A DNA stretch of 64,000 bases from Megascapheus bottae (Eukaryota; Chordata; Mammalia; Rodentia; Geomyidae). A model generated the notes under the pieces. It was not told where the DNA came from. It did no database searches and saw only the letters and a list, made by a program, of their open reading frames with translations. Both the position numbers and the translations under genes were made by a program. This document shows positions 44,455 through 56,224 of the stretch, one piece after another. Within the stretch, counting starts at the first letter, position 1. The number at the start of each line of letters is the position of its first letter. The DNA is taken from the NCBI GenBank assembly GCA_024803745.1, contig JANJXV010000006.1, positions 44,741,001 through 44,805,000 on the forward strand, in the 5' to 3' direction.

Positions 44455-44850
44455 CTGAGTGTGCCCACTGATATCTATAATCCAAGGTACTTGGGAAGCT
44501 AAGATCAGGATAGTGGTTTGAAACCAATATGGGCAAAAATTTGTCCAGGCACCATCTAAGTTGGCAGTGGTACATGCCTGTCATCTTAGATGACATGGGT
44601 GACTAAGAGCAGAAGCATTGATGTTTCCATCCAATCTGGGCAGCTCAATGGAAAGAAGCCAGGTGTGGTGGGATATGCTTGTTATGTCAGCTATAGTAGG
44701 AAGTAAAACAAGAGGATTGCTGTCCAGATACAAGCTAAAAGTCAGATTCTGTTTCAAAATAACCAGTGCAAAAATGGGCTGAAGGCATCGCATAGCATAA
44801 TGGTAGAACACCTGGCTAGCCAGAGCAAGGCTCTGAAGTCACTCATCCCC
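44455..44850 (+). mobile_element. Old SINE with three B1-like units and an ID-like unit
   Basis: B1-like starts near 44455, 44565 and 44655 (CAGGTGTGGTGGGATATGCT at the last), then GGCATCGCATAGCATAATGG in the ID-like end. Confidence 0.6.
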
Positions 44851-45124
44851 AAACGAACAAATCCACATATTTGATAAAGAACTTGTAGGTATTTTTGACA
44901 TATAAAAGTTTACCTTGTTTGTTTGTTTATACAGGTATTTGGACTCAAGGCCGGTAGCTTTCTAGGTAGGCACTCTACCACCTGAGCCACACACACCTCT
45001 AGCTCTTTCTAATTAAAAAAATTTTTTTGGAATAAGGTCTCATGTTTTTGCCTGGAGGTCCTAGACAGGCATCCTAGTATTTAGCTGGGATGACAGTCAA
45101 ATACCATGACACCCAGCTTTTTTT

Positions 45125-45315
45125 TTTTTGCCAGTCCTGTGGCTTGAACTCAGGGCCTGAGCACTGTCCTTGAGCTTTCTCAAGGCTAGAGCTCTACCAC
45201 TTGAGCCTCAGCACCACTTTCAGCTTTTTTCTATGTATGTGGTATCGGGGAATTGAACCCGGGTCTTCGTGCATGCTAGGTAAGCACACTACCACTAGGC
45301 CAAACTCCCGGCTCC
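45125..45315 (-). mobile_element. IDL-Geo SINE nested in the old SINE
   Basis: ACACCCAGCTTTT flanks on both sides (about 45109 and 45319) are the TSD. Confidence 0.93.
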
Positions 45316-45404
45316 CCTACACCCAGCTTTTAATTGTCTGGAATAGGGTCCTGTGAACTTTTTTTGCCTGCTCTAGTCTAGTCTCTCTCTCTCGCTCTTT
45401 CTCT

Positions 45405-45645
45405 CTTTTTCTTGTTGGTCTTGGGGACTCGAACTCTGGGCCTGGGTATTGTCCCTGACCTCTTCAGCTCAAGGCTACTGCCCTATCTCTTGAGCCAAAG
45501 TGCCACTTTCAGTTTTCTGGTGGTTAATTGGAGATAAGGGTCTCACATACTTAAGTGCCCAGGCTGGCTGTGAACCATGATCTTTGGATCTCAGCCTCCT
45601 GAGTATCTAGAATTACAGGCATGAGCCATCATGCCAGGCTGGTCT
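45405..45645 (-). mobile_element. B1-Geo SINE nested in the old SINE
   Basis: GTCTAGTCT words on both sides; preceded by a short (TC)n at 45381-45408. Confidence 0.88.
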
Positions 45646-45952
45646 AGTCTTAAACTCCAATCCTCTGACTAGCTAGGATTATAGGAATGAGCTATTATAC
45701 TTGCTTAAAAGCTTAATATTTTTGCAAAATCAAATGCATACCTGTCTTTCTTTATGATTTATACCTTTGGCACTATTTATTCTTAGGATGATCTGATCTA
45801 ACTCAACTTTATAAAATATTCATTTAAATTTTTATGGCATTTTAATGTTAATATTGTAATCTAAGATTAAAATAAGATTAAATCTAACATGGAAACAATA
45901 TCATTATTAATCTTTCTGAATTAATTTTCAAAATGTTAGCAAGTTGCACTGC

Positions 45953-46022
45953 AGGTATAACCTCAGTGGTAGATCACTTGCCTGGCATACATAGGCCTGA
46001 GGGTCAATTCCCAGGGCTGAAA
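45953..46022 (+). mobile_element. ID-like monomer
   Basis: CTCAGTGGTAGATCACTTGC (A box) and GAGGGTCAATTCCCAGGGCT (B box), short A tail. Confidence 0.75.
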
Positions 46023-46024
46023 AA

Positions 46025-46860
46025 AATAGTAAGCAAATTATTACAATATTGTTTACGAGTGTTTCTTCATCCTTCTGTTTATTAAATATTAAATACTTAT
46101 AGATACTTAGTCTGTTCTGGGCTGTTCAGTCTATGGTCTAGTAGAAATAGCTGAATAGACTAGTGATAATTTTGTTTTCGTTTTACATTCTGTGAATGCT
46201 TCCTTTTTCTTTCTCTTTTCCTTTCTCTCTGTCCCTTCCTCCCTCTTTCTTTCCCCTCTTCATCATTTTTCCTTTCCCCTTTTCCCCCTAAAGATATGAT
46301 ATCTAATTGTTCCCCATCCCATGAATTGTTCTCTACCACATCATCTTGGTGTTATGTTTGGGTTTAATGAGAATTATTATTAACTCAAATGTCTTAATTT
46401 CTGATTGTTGAGAAGTTGCAGAAATGGGAAGGTTTTAAGCTAATGGCAAGCTAGCTCCATACTACCCAATAACTCAGTGACACTTATTTAAATGACTAAG
46501 GAAGAAAACAAGCCACTTCTTTCAAATCATAGGGGCTAATTTGTAAATTATTCTTTCTAGGTTACAAGCCTGTGGTGGCCCAAAGGATTACTAATCATTC
46601 AGAATAGTTCTTGGTTATAACTGACATATTTGTACAAAGAATTGGTTCCCTTATTTACTTTTTAACCAGAGTAAAGAACTAAGTAGGTTGAACTTCAAAT
46701 AAAGGAGACAGGTAAACAGAGAGCATTAACCTTACTCGTGGGAAAGTTATATGAAAATCATTTCCATCTTCCTTTCCAAAGTAGCCATTTGTCATTGGTT
46801 TTAACCATGAAGCAGGCACAAAAACACCAAAGCTCAAATCTGTGGAAGAGTGAAGGTCTC
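46025..46860. other. Unique sequence with a TC-rich stretch
   Basis: 46200-46290 is pyrimidine-rich. Nothing else recognised. Confidence 0.5.
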
Positions 46861-46862
46861 AG

Positions 46863-47060
46863 GCTAGGAATATGGTCTAGTGGTGGAGTGCTTGCCTGGA
46901 ATGCATGAAGCCTTGGGTTCGATTCCTCAGTATCACATACACAGAAAAAGCAAGAAGTAGTGCTGTGGCTCAAGAGGTAGAGCACTAGCCTAGCCTTGAG
47001 CAAAAGAAGCAAGAAGTTCAGGGACAGTATCCAGGCCCTGAGATCAAGTCCCAGGACTGG
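46863..47060 (+). mobile_element. IDL-Geo SINE
   Basis: ATGGTCTAGTGGTGGAGTGC A box and GGGTTCGATTCCTCAGTATC B box; ends in a GA repeat instead of poly(A). Confidence 0.9.
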
Positions 47061-47089
47061 AAAGAGAGGGAGAGAGAGGAAGAGAGAGA

Positions 47090-47153
<64 letters not shown>
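47061..47153. repeat. (GA)n microsatellite
   Basis: AGAGGGAGAGAGAGG then pure GA; occupies the tail of the preceding SINE. Confidence 0.95.
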
Positions 47154-47156
<3 letters not shown>

Positions 47157-47159
47157 TGT

Positions 47160-47990
47160 CTCTTGGGGATCATTGTGGAATATAACATTAGGATGCAAGG
47201 GAACTAGAGGAATGTATGTCCAGCAGGCCCTGCCCTTTTATTATCTCTTTCCACATTTCTTTCATCTTTTGTTTAGAAATAAAATTCTTCCATGGTGTGT
47301 TCTTATGCCTCAGTTGAAGGAGTGGACAAGAATACTTTGCAAACACTGACATTCCTTATAATTCCTTATATTGTCGTGTTTCTGCAAGGATAAAGAAGGC
47401 AACGAGAAATAGCTATCTACCAAAAAGTCAATAGTATAATTTTTTTTAGCTTTCATTTCCCTTTAAATAACTACCATGAAGAAGCTGGCACAAATTATTT
47501 TCCAACTCTCATTACAAGGCCTTCTTATAAGAAAGAGTTTCATCTCCCAGTTTTTGGGTTTGGCTCAAGGACTTGCTGAACAGCTGTTTTGCAAAATGTG
47601 GCCACTGGCCTTCATTCTATCACTGTCTCTGTTCAGCTAGCCAGCAAATGAATAAGGTTTAATGTCATCTAGTCTTTCAGTCAGGAATTAGTAAGCCAAA
47701 ATCCAATATAATTAGTGGTATGATTCCCATTTTAAGAACTTGTTGTTGTTGTTGTTGTGTGTGCATGTTTTATGAACAGAGCTCCTTCATAATGTCTAGC
47801 CTTCCCCACACAGCAGTCACATGTGGCCTTGTGAGCCCATGGCCTTGTCTTTTTTGTACTCTTGTGCCATCTGTTAAAGATGTTGAAGGCTGATACTAAT
47901 CTGACTTTCTAGCAAATATTCAGTGCCCATAGCCAGGATAGAACTCTGTAACCTCATGCAGGGGAATCAAGTGGCAACCTGGAGAAGAAG
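47160..47990. other. Unique sequence, nothing recognised
   Basis: Short GTT repeat at about 47741-47757. No coding signal or repeat family. Confidence 0.5.
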
Positions 47991-47992
47991 CA

Positions 47993-48077
47993 TGAGGAGG
48001 AGGAGGAGGAGGAGGAGGAGGAGGAGGAGGAGGAGGAGAAGGAGAAGGAGGAGAAGGAGGAGAAGGAGGAGAAGGAG
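47993..48077. repeat. (GGA)n microsatellite
   Basis: GAGGAG units then GAAGGA variants. The arginine-rich frame through it is an artefact. Confidence 0.97.
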
Positions 48078-48100
48078 CAGAAAAGAAGACCTGGGTTTAC

Positions 48101-48136
48101 AGATGACTTCAGGATAAAATAATCCTGAAGTCATCT
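48101..48136. repeat. Perfect inverted repeat, hairpin-forming
   Basis: 15-bp arms AGATGACTTCAGGAT (48101-48115) and its exact complement (48122-48136) with a 6-nt AT-rich loop. Confidence 0.9.
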
Positions 48137-48406
48137 TGGCGGGCATATGTCTGACCTACCTGTGGCAGGTGTGGGATTGGAAGATCTACTCTCAGCAGTT
48201 TTATAAGTAGTCAGGTTGGAAATAGTAATTGAGTAGTTTCTAAATTTGGGATAATTTTTGCTGATAAGATTAGCTCCGTGTGTGTGTGGGGGGGGGTTTC
48301 ATGTGTTCTCATGCTTTTGTTCTAAAACAAGACTGGAATATTAAAATAAATGTGACCCCAGCTCTCTGCAATGAAAAGAATTGTGAATTCTTTTAAGGAT
48401 AATATC

Positions 48407-48450
48407 CTTTCACTCATTCACTCACTCACTCATTCACTCACTCAACTCAC
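48407..48450. repeat. (CACT)n-like simple repeat
   Basis: CACTCATT and CACTCACT units. Confidence 0.9.
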
Positions 48451-48774
48451 TCTGAAGAAATAAAAAGGCCAAAGGTTTTGAAAACCAGAGATCAAAGCCA
48501 GAGATTCAGTTTTACTTGCTCAGTCTTTCACCCAACTCGTTTACTATGTGTCTGCCAAGAAAATGCCTAGCATGGAAAAGTGAGGAGAGCTCATGTCTCA
48601 GCTTGTAGGACCAAATGGTGACAAGCCATGATACTATGGAAAGCACTGTGCCAAAGACACTATTTGCTCTGCTTCTCCATTTTAGGCTTCAAGACTGACT
48701 TAGAGATTTCCACAGTGGGTTCTCAAGTTTCCTAGACTTGCATTGGTGTTGACAGGCTCATCAGAGTACATTGA

Positions 48775-48777
<3 letters not shown>

Positions 48778-48831
<54 letters not shown>
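48778..48831. repeat. (TG)n microsatellite
   Basis: About 26 pure TG units. Confidence 0.97.
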
Positions 48832-48833
<2 letters not shown>

Positions 48834-48949
48834 GAGAGGTATGTATGTCTCTTGGCAGTAGGAAGTCAGAAATTACCTAGGTAACCTGGCTTGATGAAGG
48901 TACAGGCAGAGCTTTCAGAAGGTTCTAGATATCTTTCCCATAAATGTAG

Positions 48950-49040
48950 GCCCCTAGGCTGGCTTTGAACCACGATCCTCAGATCTCAGCCTCCTGAGTA
49001 GCTATGATTACAGGCATGAGTCATCATTAGTTCCTGGCTC
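48950..49040 (-). mobile_element. B1-like SINE fragment
   Basis: Antisense GGCTGGCTTTGAACCACGAT to AGTAGCTATGATTACAGGCA; Geo half absent. Confidence 0.8.
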
Positions 49041-49044
49041 TCCC

Positions 49045-51030
49045 ATTAGCTTTCTAACAAATTCCAATGTCTTTGCCATGGTTTATTTACAGAGCCATGT
49101 CCCCAGACACTTCATGGGTGGGGGGTGTAGGGAGAAGTCTTTTCCTCTCTGGATACTCTTCTGATCCTTTTGCTTAGAACTGGTACCTTCCAGACCTGCC
49201 CAGGGCGAGATTGAAACCACACCCACAAGCGTCAGCTCACAAAGAAATCTCTATGAATGTGCTCTGTTTCTTACTCCCTGAAACCCTCATATTCCTTCCT
49301 TCCTGTCCATTTCCAAAATGTCTTTTGTTAATTTTCTTATCTTACTCATGAAAATGAAGGCTGGATGAAGGTTCAAATACCCTCTCTTCATTATAATCCG
49401 GCATCTGGGCATCTGGAATGGCTCTATAAATATTGTGTTGAACAAGTAAAGATAGAAAAGCACAGAGAATGAAGAGGGAAAGAATTGACATTAGGCTGAA
49501 GGAATGAACAAGAGCAACGTGGAACTTGTTCTTTTAGGAAGCAAATACAGTAGTTAATGTGGAGGATGCACTGAAGGGAGAGAGAGTGGAGGCAGAGAGG
49601 GTGTAGTAGGTGACAGCTACAGTAATCCTGAAGGGAGATAATGAGAGCCCAAATTAAGGAAGACTCCAGAGACAATTTTAATGATGGATGGGGATGTGTG
49701 GAAAAAAAAGGAGAAAATGTGGGCCCATAGCTGACTATGAGCTTCTGAGATTTCTGGGGATCATAATAGTGGTATGCTGATGAACACTTGACAATTGGCT
49801 TGGTGAAAGAAGAAGCAATGACTCAAGTCCTATTGTAAGATGTCTTCCAAATTCTGTGGTATAAAATATTCTTATCATGGTTAAGTAATAGTCCACCACA
49901 TAGATCAAACAGATACAAATAACATTAAGAGCATCCACTAGAGGAAGTATCAAACTAATTAGGATAGGATGAGAGTTAGGTAATCAAGTATTAATTATCT
50001 TTGTTTTTTAACATAAATTTAGTTATATACTTACCTATATAATTTAAGGTAATTACATATAAATTAATGTAATTTAACAGTGGTGGTGATTTAACAACCA
50101 TCTTTCAAAGTTCCTGCAATTTTGACACTTAACATCCATGAGCCTGGTACAAGCAGGCCCCAGCATGGAGAAGGAAATGTTGAGTGTGTAAGGAAAGTAT
50201 CTAACTGCCCATTTCATCCTTTTCCTTGCAAGAGAACAGCCCTAAAATTGACTGAGCACAATCAGATGTTCTTTAATAAAGAATAACAATAACAGCATCA
50301 TACCACAAAATACTTCACCTGGCTAGTATAAAAATTTTATTGCACCTCATGGATTCAAACCTATCGATCTAACCAGACAAAAGGTTACAGGAAGAGTGAG
50401 TTTTGAGATGTAAGGAGGGAGGAAGTTTACACAAAATCAAATTAGGCAGGACAATTCTAGAGGGTTCTGGAAGTTGCTGTGGAATTTGGATGAAGGAAAA
50501 ACGATGGCAGGGGTTGTTGGGGAAGGACCTCTGTGAACATCAGTCACAGTTCTGCCTTGGGCCAGTCCTGGCACAGTTCTTAAAGAGCAGGGTTTCCTCA
50601 GGAGAGTCTTTTGGTAAAGAAAAAGACACCCTTATAGAAACACATCTTACAAAATAGGTCTCCCAGAATTCAGGCCACAGAATCATTCTCAGTGCCATAA
50701 TGGGACATGAAATGAGAAGGACCTGAGGTCTCAGTGCTATTAAATTGTGCTCTACTGAGTACACACAGAGAGGAAAAATGGTCAAATGCCATTTCAGTCC
50801 ATTATCAACTCAATCTGCTTCTTGAGGGGGAACATAGCCAGAAATCTACTTCTAAAAATAACACTGAAATATGTGCCCTGAAAGGATCACACCTATGTAA
50901 AGCTGGGTTAACATTGTGTGTTTGTGTGTGTTGGGGTAGGAGATGAAGCCACTTGGTGTACATATGTAGCACAAATTTGTCTTTCTTAGTTTGTGTTTTC
51001 TTTCTTTTTTTCTTTGTCATCTCTCTTTTC
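49045..51030. other. Long unique stretch
   Basis: About 2 kb with no recognised young repeat. Very old repeat remnants may lie around 49390-49690. Short frames at 50403-51089 overlap on both strands with no splice support. Confidence 0.45.
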
Positions 51031-51034
51031 CCTT

Positions 51035-51210
51035 TTTTGGTACTAGAATTCGAACTCAGGGCTTCATACTTGCTAGGCAAGCTCTGCATCCCAGCCCTCC
51101 TTCATTTTTCAGGGAAGGACTCAGTTTTTTGCCTTGGCTGGCCTTGCAATATGTTATTGTTACCTCTACTGGGACCATTGGGGTGCACTACTATGTCTGG
51201 TATTCATGTT
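51035..51210 (-). mobile_element. Old ID-plus-B1 SINE
   Basis: Antisense GAATTCGAACTCAGGGCTTC (B box region) then TTGCCTTGGCTGGCCTTGCA. Confidence 0.65.
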
Positions 51211-51604
51211 TACTTTCTAGACAGCAGATGCAACTCTGGAGCAGGAAGAGGAAGAAAAAAAACTGTGCGAATCTATCTGGACATATCAGGACCTAGGAAA
51301 TGTGCACAGCATCTGCCATTGATCATCTCACACAATCATTGCAGACGGTAGAAGCAGACAACTTTATTGCAGAGATGGGTTGAGTAGACTTTGTCAACAG
51401 ATGTTTTAAATTTATCTGTCAGATGCCAAGCCCATTCTTTCTCTTACACTGTGCTGTTGTGAGGTGTGTCCTTTGATCAGAGATGGCCAGAGGAATGGGC
51501 TGCTCTTATTCCAGCAATACAACAATTTCCAGCCAGAGCTGAGCTCACAAACATCTGCTAATACAGTGATTTAAAAGCAAAAATTTAACATTTGTTTACA
51601 TTTT

Positions 51605-51690
51605 ATTTTAGGCCTGAGGTTTGAACTTATGACCCTTGTACTTCCTAGGTTGGTGCTTTAACACTTGAACCAAGCCCCCAGTCTGTCCCC
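51605..51690 (-). mobile_element. ID-like fragment
   Basis: Antisense GGTTTGAACTTATGACCCTT then AACACTTGAACCAAGCCCCC. Confidence 0.6.
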
Positions 51691-51699
51691 TATTTTTTA

Positions 51700-53520
51700 A
51701 TGCAGAGAGATGTGCCAATACTTTCTCAAGAATGAAGATATTAAAGCAGAGCATGGTAAGGATCCCTCTGGTACTTGCTGTCTTGGGTCCCACGTGTTGC
51801 ACTATCAGTGTGCCTCAGCATGCGTTGATATGAGATGCTCTTTGCTGATACAGACATGTTGAATTGTACATAAGACAATACCTGTTTTTGGCTTTGGAGC
51901 ACAAGAATACTTAACACTTGGAAGAAACTCAAGAGAGGAATAGCTAGATTTATAAAGAAAGAAACTTTCAGGAAATGTTTGTCCCATAAAATTACCTACC
52001 ATGGGCTTCCTTCAGATGATTGTAATCTAGAGTGTGCTTAAAATGTGAGTTAACACTCCTCACTGGCTTTTCACTCCATATTCCAGATGGCACACTGAAT
52101 TCTAGCAAGCAACAGGATCCCTATCCACAAGTGCTCCATCCTATGCTGGGGACCCTCAGCTCTTCCCTCTTGTGTCCTCATTTTTCCTCTTCAGGAAGAG
52201 AAATGTCCCCTCCACAACATCCCAGGAAGTATGATGAAGGGACAAGCTGGCTGCCCCTGACAAGCTCCATTTGAGTAGAAAAAAACAGGCTGGGGAAGTC
52301 TGAGGGACAGAGTAGAAGGAATGATGACATGTGGGAAAGTCACCTCTGACCTAGGAAGTACTCAGTCTGAGTAAAGCCCACCCATGGGACTGTGGGAGAG
52401 AAACATGGTCCCTCTCATCAGAGCCCCACCTGTTTACACTAACAGCTTCCATTGCCCGAGGGAGTAACATGAGCTGAACATTTGAGGATGAGGAAGTGGG
52501 GTGGAATGTGACAGTCCTCTCTGCTGACGTCAAGCCTGCCTTTCATTTTATTTATACCCATGACTTTGTGACACAGGATCTAATTTTCCATTGTATTTTT
52601 TTTTTCACTCTGTTAGGAACCAAGTGATGACAAGTGAATTTGTTTCAAGCCTAGAAAAGAAAATATTTGAAATGTAAAGCCAGGAACCATACAGGAGTCT
52701 ATCTCTAGCTCTTTGTTTCCCCCTTACCTTGAGTGACTAAAGCAATTTTCCAAAGGCTCAAGGAATCACCCCTCTACAGGGCTTGGCTGCCCAAGAAGCT
52801 GGTGTTTGCAAGCATCATACACCTCCCCCCAACTTGTGCCAGCCCACTCCTTCCTGGCTTGTGCACTGGAAGGAGGCTGGGGAGCAGTGAGGCCGAGAGG
52901 GATTCTTGGCACCAAGCCTTGACTGATGTCCAGCCATGCAATGGAGCTTTGTTTCCAGAAGCATGCTTCCAACTCCTGACCCAGAACTGCCATGCAGGGG
53001 CCAGGCCAGCCTGCCACATGGCCCTCAGAGGCAGGCCAGATTCAGGGCAGAGATAGACCTGAAAGAAATGGTAGGAAGATGAGAGGATGCTGAAAGATGG
53101 TGTGTGCAGGAGATACAGGCTTTGAGGTCATGCTGCTGTGTTCAGCAGTGGACAGAGCAGGCTTTCTCCAAATTTTTGGTCTATGGCTGGACAAGAGGCT
53201 TATGCTTCCTTGCCTTGCCTCCAGAGCCTCAAATTCAGACCTGGATCTCTAAATTGGGGTCTTCTCTCCCTGAAATGAAAGCTCTACCTGACTCTGTATG
53301 AGCCTCTATTTCAGTAGGGCCTTTAGTACCAGCTTTGTTGCAGAGGTTTTTAGCCTTTGATTCCAGAGAAATAGAACTTCCTTGTTCAGTTCTGAAGATA
53401 TCTTGTTTTTGTAGTACTAGAGTACCACAAGAGATAAGCAATGCTGTATCAGACCAAAGAAAGTCATCAAAACTTCATCTTAGTCAATATCTGGGTACAG
53501 TTGGGGGGTGCCTGTTAAGA
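51700..53520. other. Long unique stretch
   Basis: No SINE or L1 recognised. 52730-53060 is relatively GC-rich with frames on both strands (107 and 83 codons) but no splice sites or motif to support a gene. Confidence 0.45.
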
Positions 53521-53524
53521 TTTT

Positions 53525-53700
53525 ATTTTTGTGCTTCTAGAATTCATACTTGCTAGATTGGTGCTCTATCATTTGAACACTTTCTTCCCTACTTTTTGCT
53601 GGTATTTTGGATAGTCTAGTGAACATTTCTTCCTGAGCTGTTCTTGAACTGAGATCTTCTAGATCTCAGCTTCCTGAGTAGCTAAGATTACAGGGATTAT
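53525..53700 (-). mobile_element. Old ID-plus-B1 SINE
   Basis: Antisense TTGGTGCTCTATCATTTGAA and CTTCCTGAGTAGCTAAGATT. Confidence 0.7.
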
Positions 53701-53775
53701 GGGATTGTTATCCCATATTTTGATGCAGAGGTCTTTTTAGTGATCAAAAAGGGCCTAAAGAGTTAAACCAAGAAG

Positions 53776-54000
53776 CCAGGTGCTGGTTGCTCATACCTGT
53801 ACCTCAGGTGGCTGAGATCTGAAGATTGTGGTTCAAAACCAACTGGGACAGGAAAGTTCATGACACTCTTATCTCCAATTAACCACCAGAAAACTGGAAG
53901 TGGTGCTGTGGCTCAAAGTGGGTAGGGAGCTAGCCTTGAGTGGTAATACTTAGGAACAGTACCAAAGCCCTGATTTTAAGCCCCATGACTGACAAATAAG
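53776..54000 (+). mobile_element. B1-Geo SINE
   Basis: GGTGCTGGTTGCTCATACCT start. Flanks TTAAACCAAGAAG and TTAAACTAAGAAG are a TSD with one change. Confidence 0.9.
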
Positions 54001-54162
54001 AAAAAAAATGACTTAAACTAAGAAGTATGACAGCTACACCTGGCAGGGTGGCACTGTATCAATTCCTATCACCTGAAAACTTCACAGATGTTTAGAAATG
54101 GGTGCCAGTGAGTTTTCACTACATTTACCTTGGTTGCCTTCCTTAGTTTTCTTTTCTTTTTT

Positions 54163-54358
54163 TCACTTTGGCCAGTCCTGGGCTTGAACTTGAGGCCTGA
54201 GCTCTGTCCTTGGGCATTCCTCAAGACTAGCGCTCTACCACTTGAGTCACAGCACCATTTCTGGCCTTTTCTATGTATGTGGTACCTATAAATCAAACCC
54301 CCAGGTCTTTGCGTATGCCAGGCAAGCACTCTACCATTAGGCCAAAGTCCTGGCCCCT
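54163..54358 (-). mobile_element. IDL-Geo SINE
   Basis: Antisense; CCTTAGTTTT on both sides as TSD. Confidence 0.9.
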
Positions 54359-54359
54359 T

Positions 54360-54924
54360 AGTTTTTGTCTTTATTGAAAGGTTTCTTGTAGCAACAACAA
54401 TTTAGGTAGTATGCTTTTAGTAAATATCTTGATATATTTGAGTTAGGATGGGTATTGAGGTTAAAAATGATATGCAGTGGGCATTTATGTAGCAACAAAC
54501 CCAGAGAGACCATACTGGAAGCATCCCTGCACCCGTGCAGGGATGGGGAGGACTGACTTCGTGAGAACCAGGCCTCTGGAATTTCATCCCCCAAAGTCTA
54601 TACTTGGCTCTATTCGGAGAGATTCTGTTTGATCAGTGAGTACCAAATGTCCCTATGGAAGGATCTACTATGGATTTACTTCAGGGAGTGGGGTAGAGAC
54701 AGGGGCCAAGGATGAGGAGGTAGGAGTGAGGCACAAGCTACTTCCATCAGCAAAAAGTAGACATGACACAAGCTGCAAGAAACCACAGCATGGGAGTATG
54801 TTCTTAGCACATAACTGACAGGCTCCAGGTACCATGTCTGAGGGATAGTATCATTGAAAAAATCCATTGCCAAAGACACATTGGAGGAGTGTTTGGAAGA
54901 AATGCATGAATATAACCAGGCAGT
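54360..54924. other. Unique sequence, nothing recognised
   Basis: No repeat family or supported exon recognised. Confidence 0.5.
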
Positions 54925-55045
54925 TGTGGGTTCAAATACTGCCTTGCTTGCTAGGCCTGAGATTCCATTCTCAGCCTCAGTTTCCAAATCTGTCCAAGGA
55001 GACACTGAGCCTGTTGTATAGAGTTGTGGGCTTGATGAGACTAGA
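54925..55045 (+). mobile_element. MIR
   Basis: GTGGGTTCAAATACTGCCTT, CTCAGCCTCAGTTTCCAAAT and GAGTTGTGGGCTTGATGAGA follow MIR order. Confidence 0.7.
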
Positions 55046-55800
55046 AAGTGGGCCTGTCTACAGCATGAACACACAATAGGGATTTTATCACCAGGACTGG
55101 GGAATTTGCCCACCTCCACAGTGGGATGCTCTGGAGTCTTAGCCCTCGCCAGGTAGTTTCACTGAACTTGAGTTTCCTTGGTGACAAACTGCCCAGGCTG
55201 GGAGTCTGAATGCTCAGTGGACTCCTAGGACTGAGTGCTGAGCTGAGATGTGTGACAGAAGGGCAAGTGAACTTTCAACAAGGTGGTGTGAGAAAGATCT
55301 GAATTCGGGGGCAGGTGCTAGAAGAGAAGTGTAGAGGACACAGAGTCATACTTGGCTCTTGGTCTGTGATCTCCAGTGCAAAACCAGAGTAGGGGTGGGG
55401 CTGCCTCAGACAAGACTGTTTTATGTCCTAAGGCTGCTCTGGAAATTTCTGTGAACCTGACTTTGTCTTTGGGAGATAACACTAAAATACAGTACAATAT
55501 ACTTTACTCTGAGCCAGAATCCCCAGGGCTAGGCCTCAGTCCTGACTTCTGACTTCAAGCCTTGTCATGCAGGTATCAACTATCCCTCATCTTTCTGAGT
55601 ATTGTCTGGGGAAGTTTCTGGATAAAGAATGATGCTCTTGTTGAGTGTGATCTTATAGCACTATTACATTGGCCCTTGGGGGAAAAACATGTTTATCAAA
55701 CATTATATATCAAACTGAGGAATTGAAGTCTAAATATCTTACCTTGGTACTAGGTACCAAACCAAGTACCTGGGTACCAAGCCAAGATAGGGGAAAACTG
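55046..55800. other. Unique sequence with GGTACC mini-repeats
   Basis: 55738-55785 holds several GTACC/GGTAC words in direct and inverted order. Otherwise nothing recognised. Confidence 0.5.
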
Positions 55801-55801
55801 T

Positions 55802-55998
55802 TTCTTTGTTTTTTTTTTTTTTTTTTTGCCAGTCCTAGGGCCTGAGTGCTATCCCTGGGCTTTCTCAAGGCTAGAGCTCTACCACTTAAGGCACAGCACA
55901 ATTTCCAGCTTTTTCTATGTATGTAGCACTGAGGAATTGAGCCTGGGTCTTTGTGCATGCTAGGCAAGCACTCTACCACTAGCCCAAACTCCCAGCTG
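55802..55998 (-). mobile_element. IDL-Geo SINE
   Basis: Antisense with T19 tail; GGGGAAAACTGTTTCTTTG and GGGAAAATCAATTTTTG flanks suggest a decayed TSD. Confidence 0.88.
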
Positions 55999-56084
55999 CA
56001 GGGAAAATCAATTTTTGTTTTTGTTTTCCTTTCAATATTGTGGATTGAATCTAGGGATTCAAGTTGAGCCATGGCCACAGACCT

Positions 56085-56222
56085 TTATTATGGCATAAGT
56101 ATGATTTGTTTTTGAAATAGGTTCTCAACTAACTTTGCTCAGGCTGACCTTGAACCCTTGATCCTCCTATCTCTGCCTCCTGAGTAGCTAGGATTATAGC
56201 CATGCCCCACTGTGCCCATCCA
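56085..56222 (-). mobile_element. B1-like monomer, old
   Basis: Antisense GCTCAGGCTGACCTTGAACC and CTCTGCCTCCTGAGTAGCTA. Confidence 0.7.
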
Positions 56223-56224
56223 GA

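Larger units (their letters stand above)
44930..45705 (-). mobile_element. Old SINE split by two younger SINEs
   Basis: Pieces 44930-45118, 45318-45395 and 45646-45705 form an old antisense ID-plus-B1 element (CACTCTACCACCTGAGCCAC; later CTGACTAGCTAGGATTATAG). Confidence 0.6.

Noticed and set aside
47923..48117. Arginine-rich frame
   Set aside because: Translation of the GGA microsatellite.
52733..53056. 107-codon frame in a GC-richer stretch
   Set aside because: Frames are open on both strands, codon pattern is unremarkable and no splice or start context supports it.
55738..55785. Cluster of GGTACC direct and inverted words
   Set aside because: Short and imperfect; looks like a local duplication with no flanking structure.
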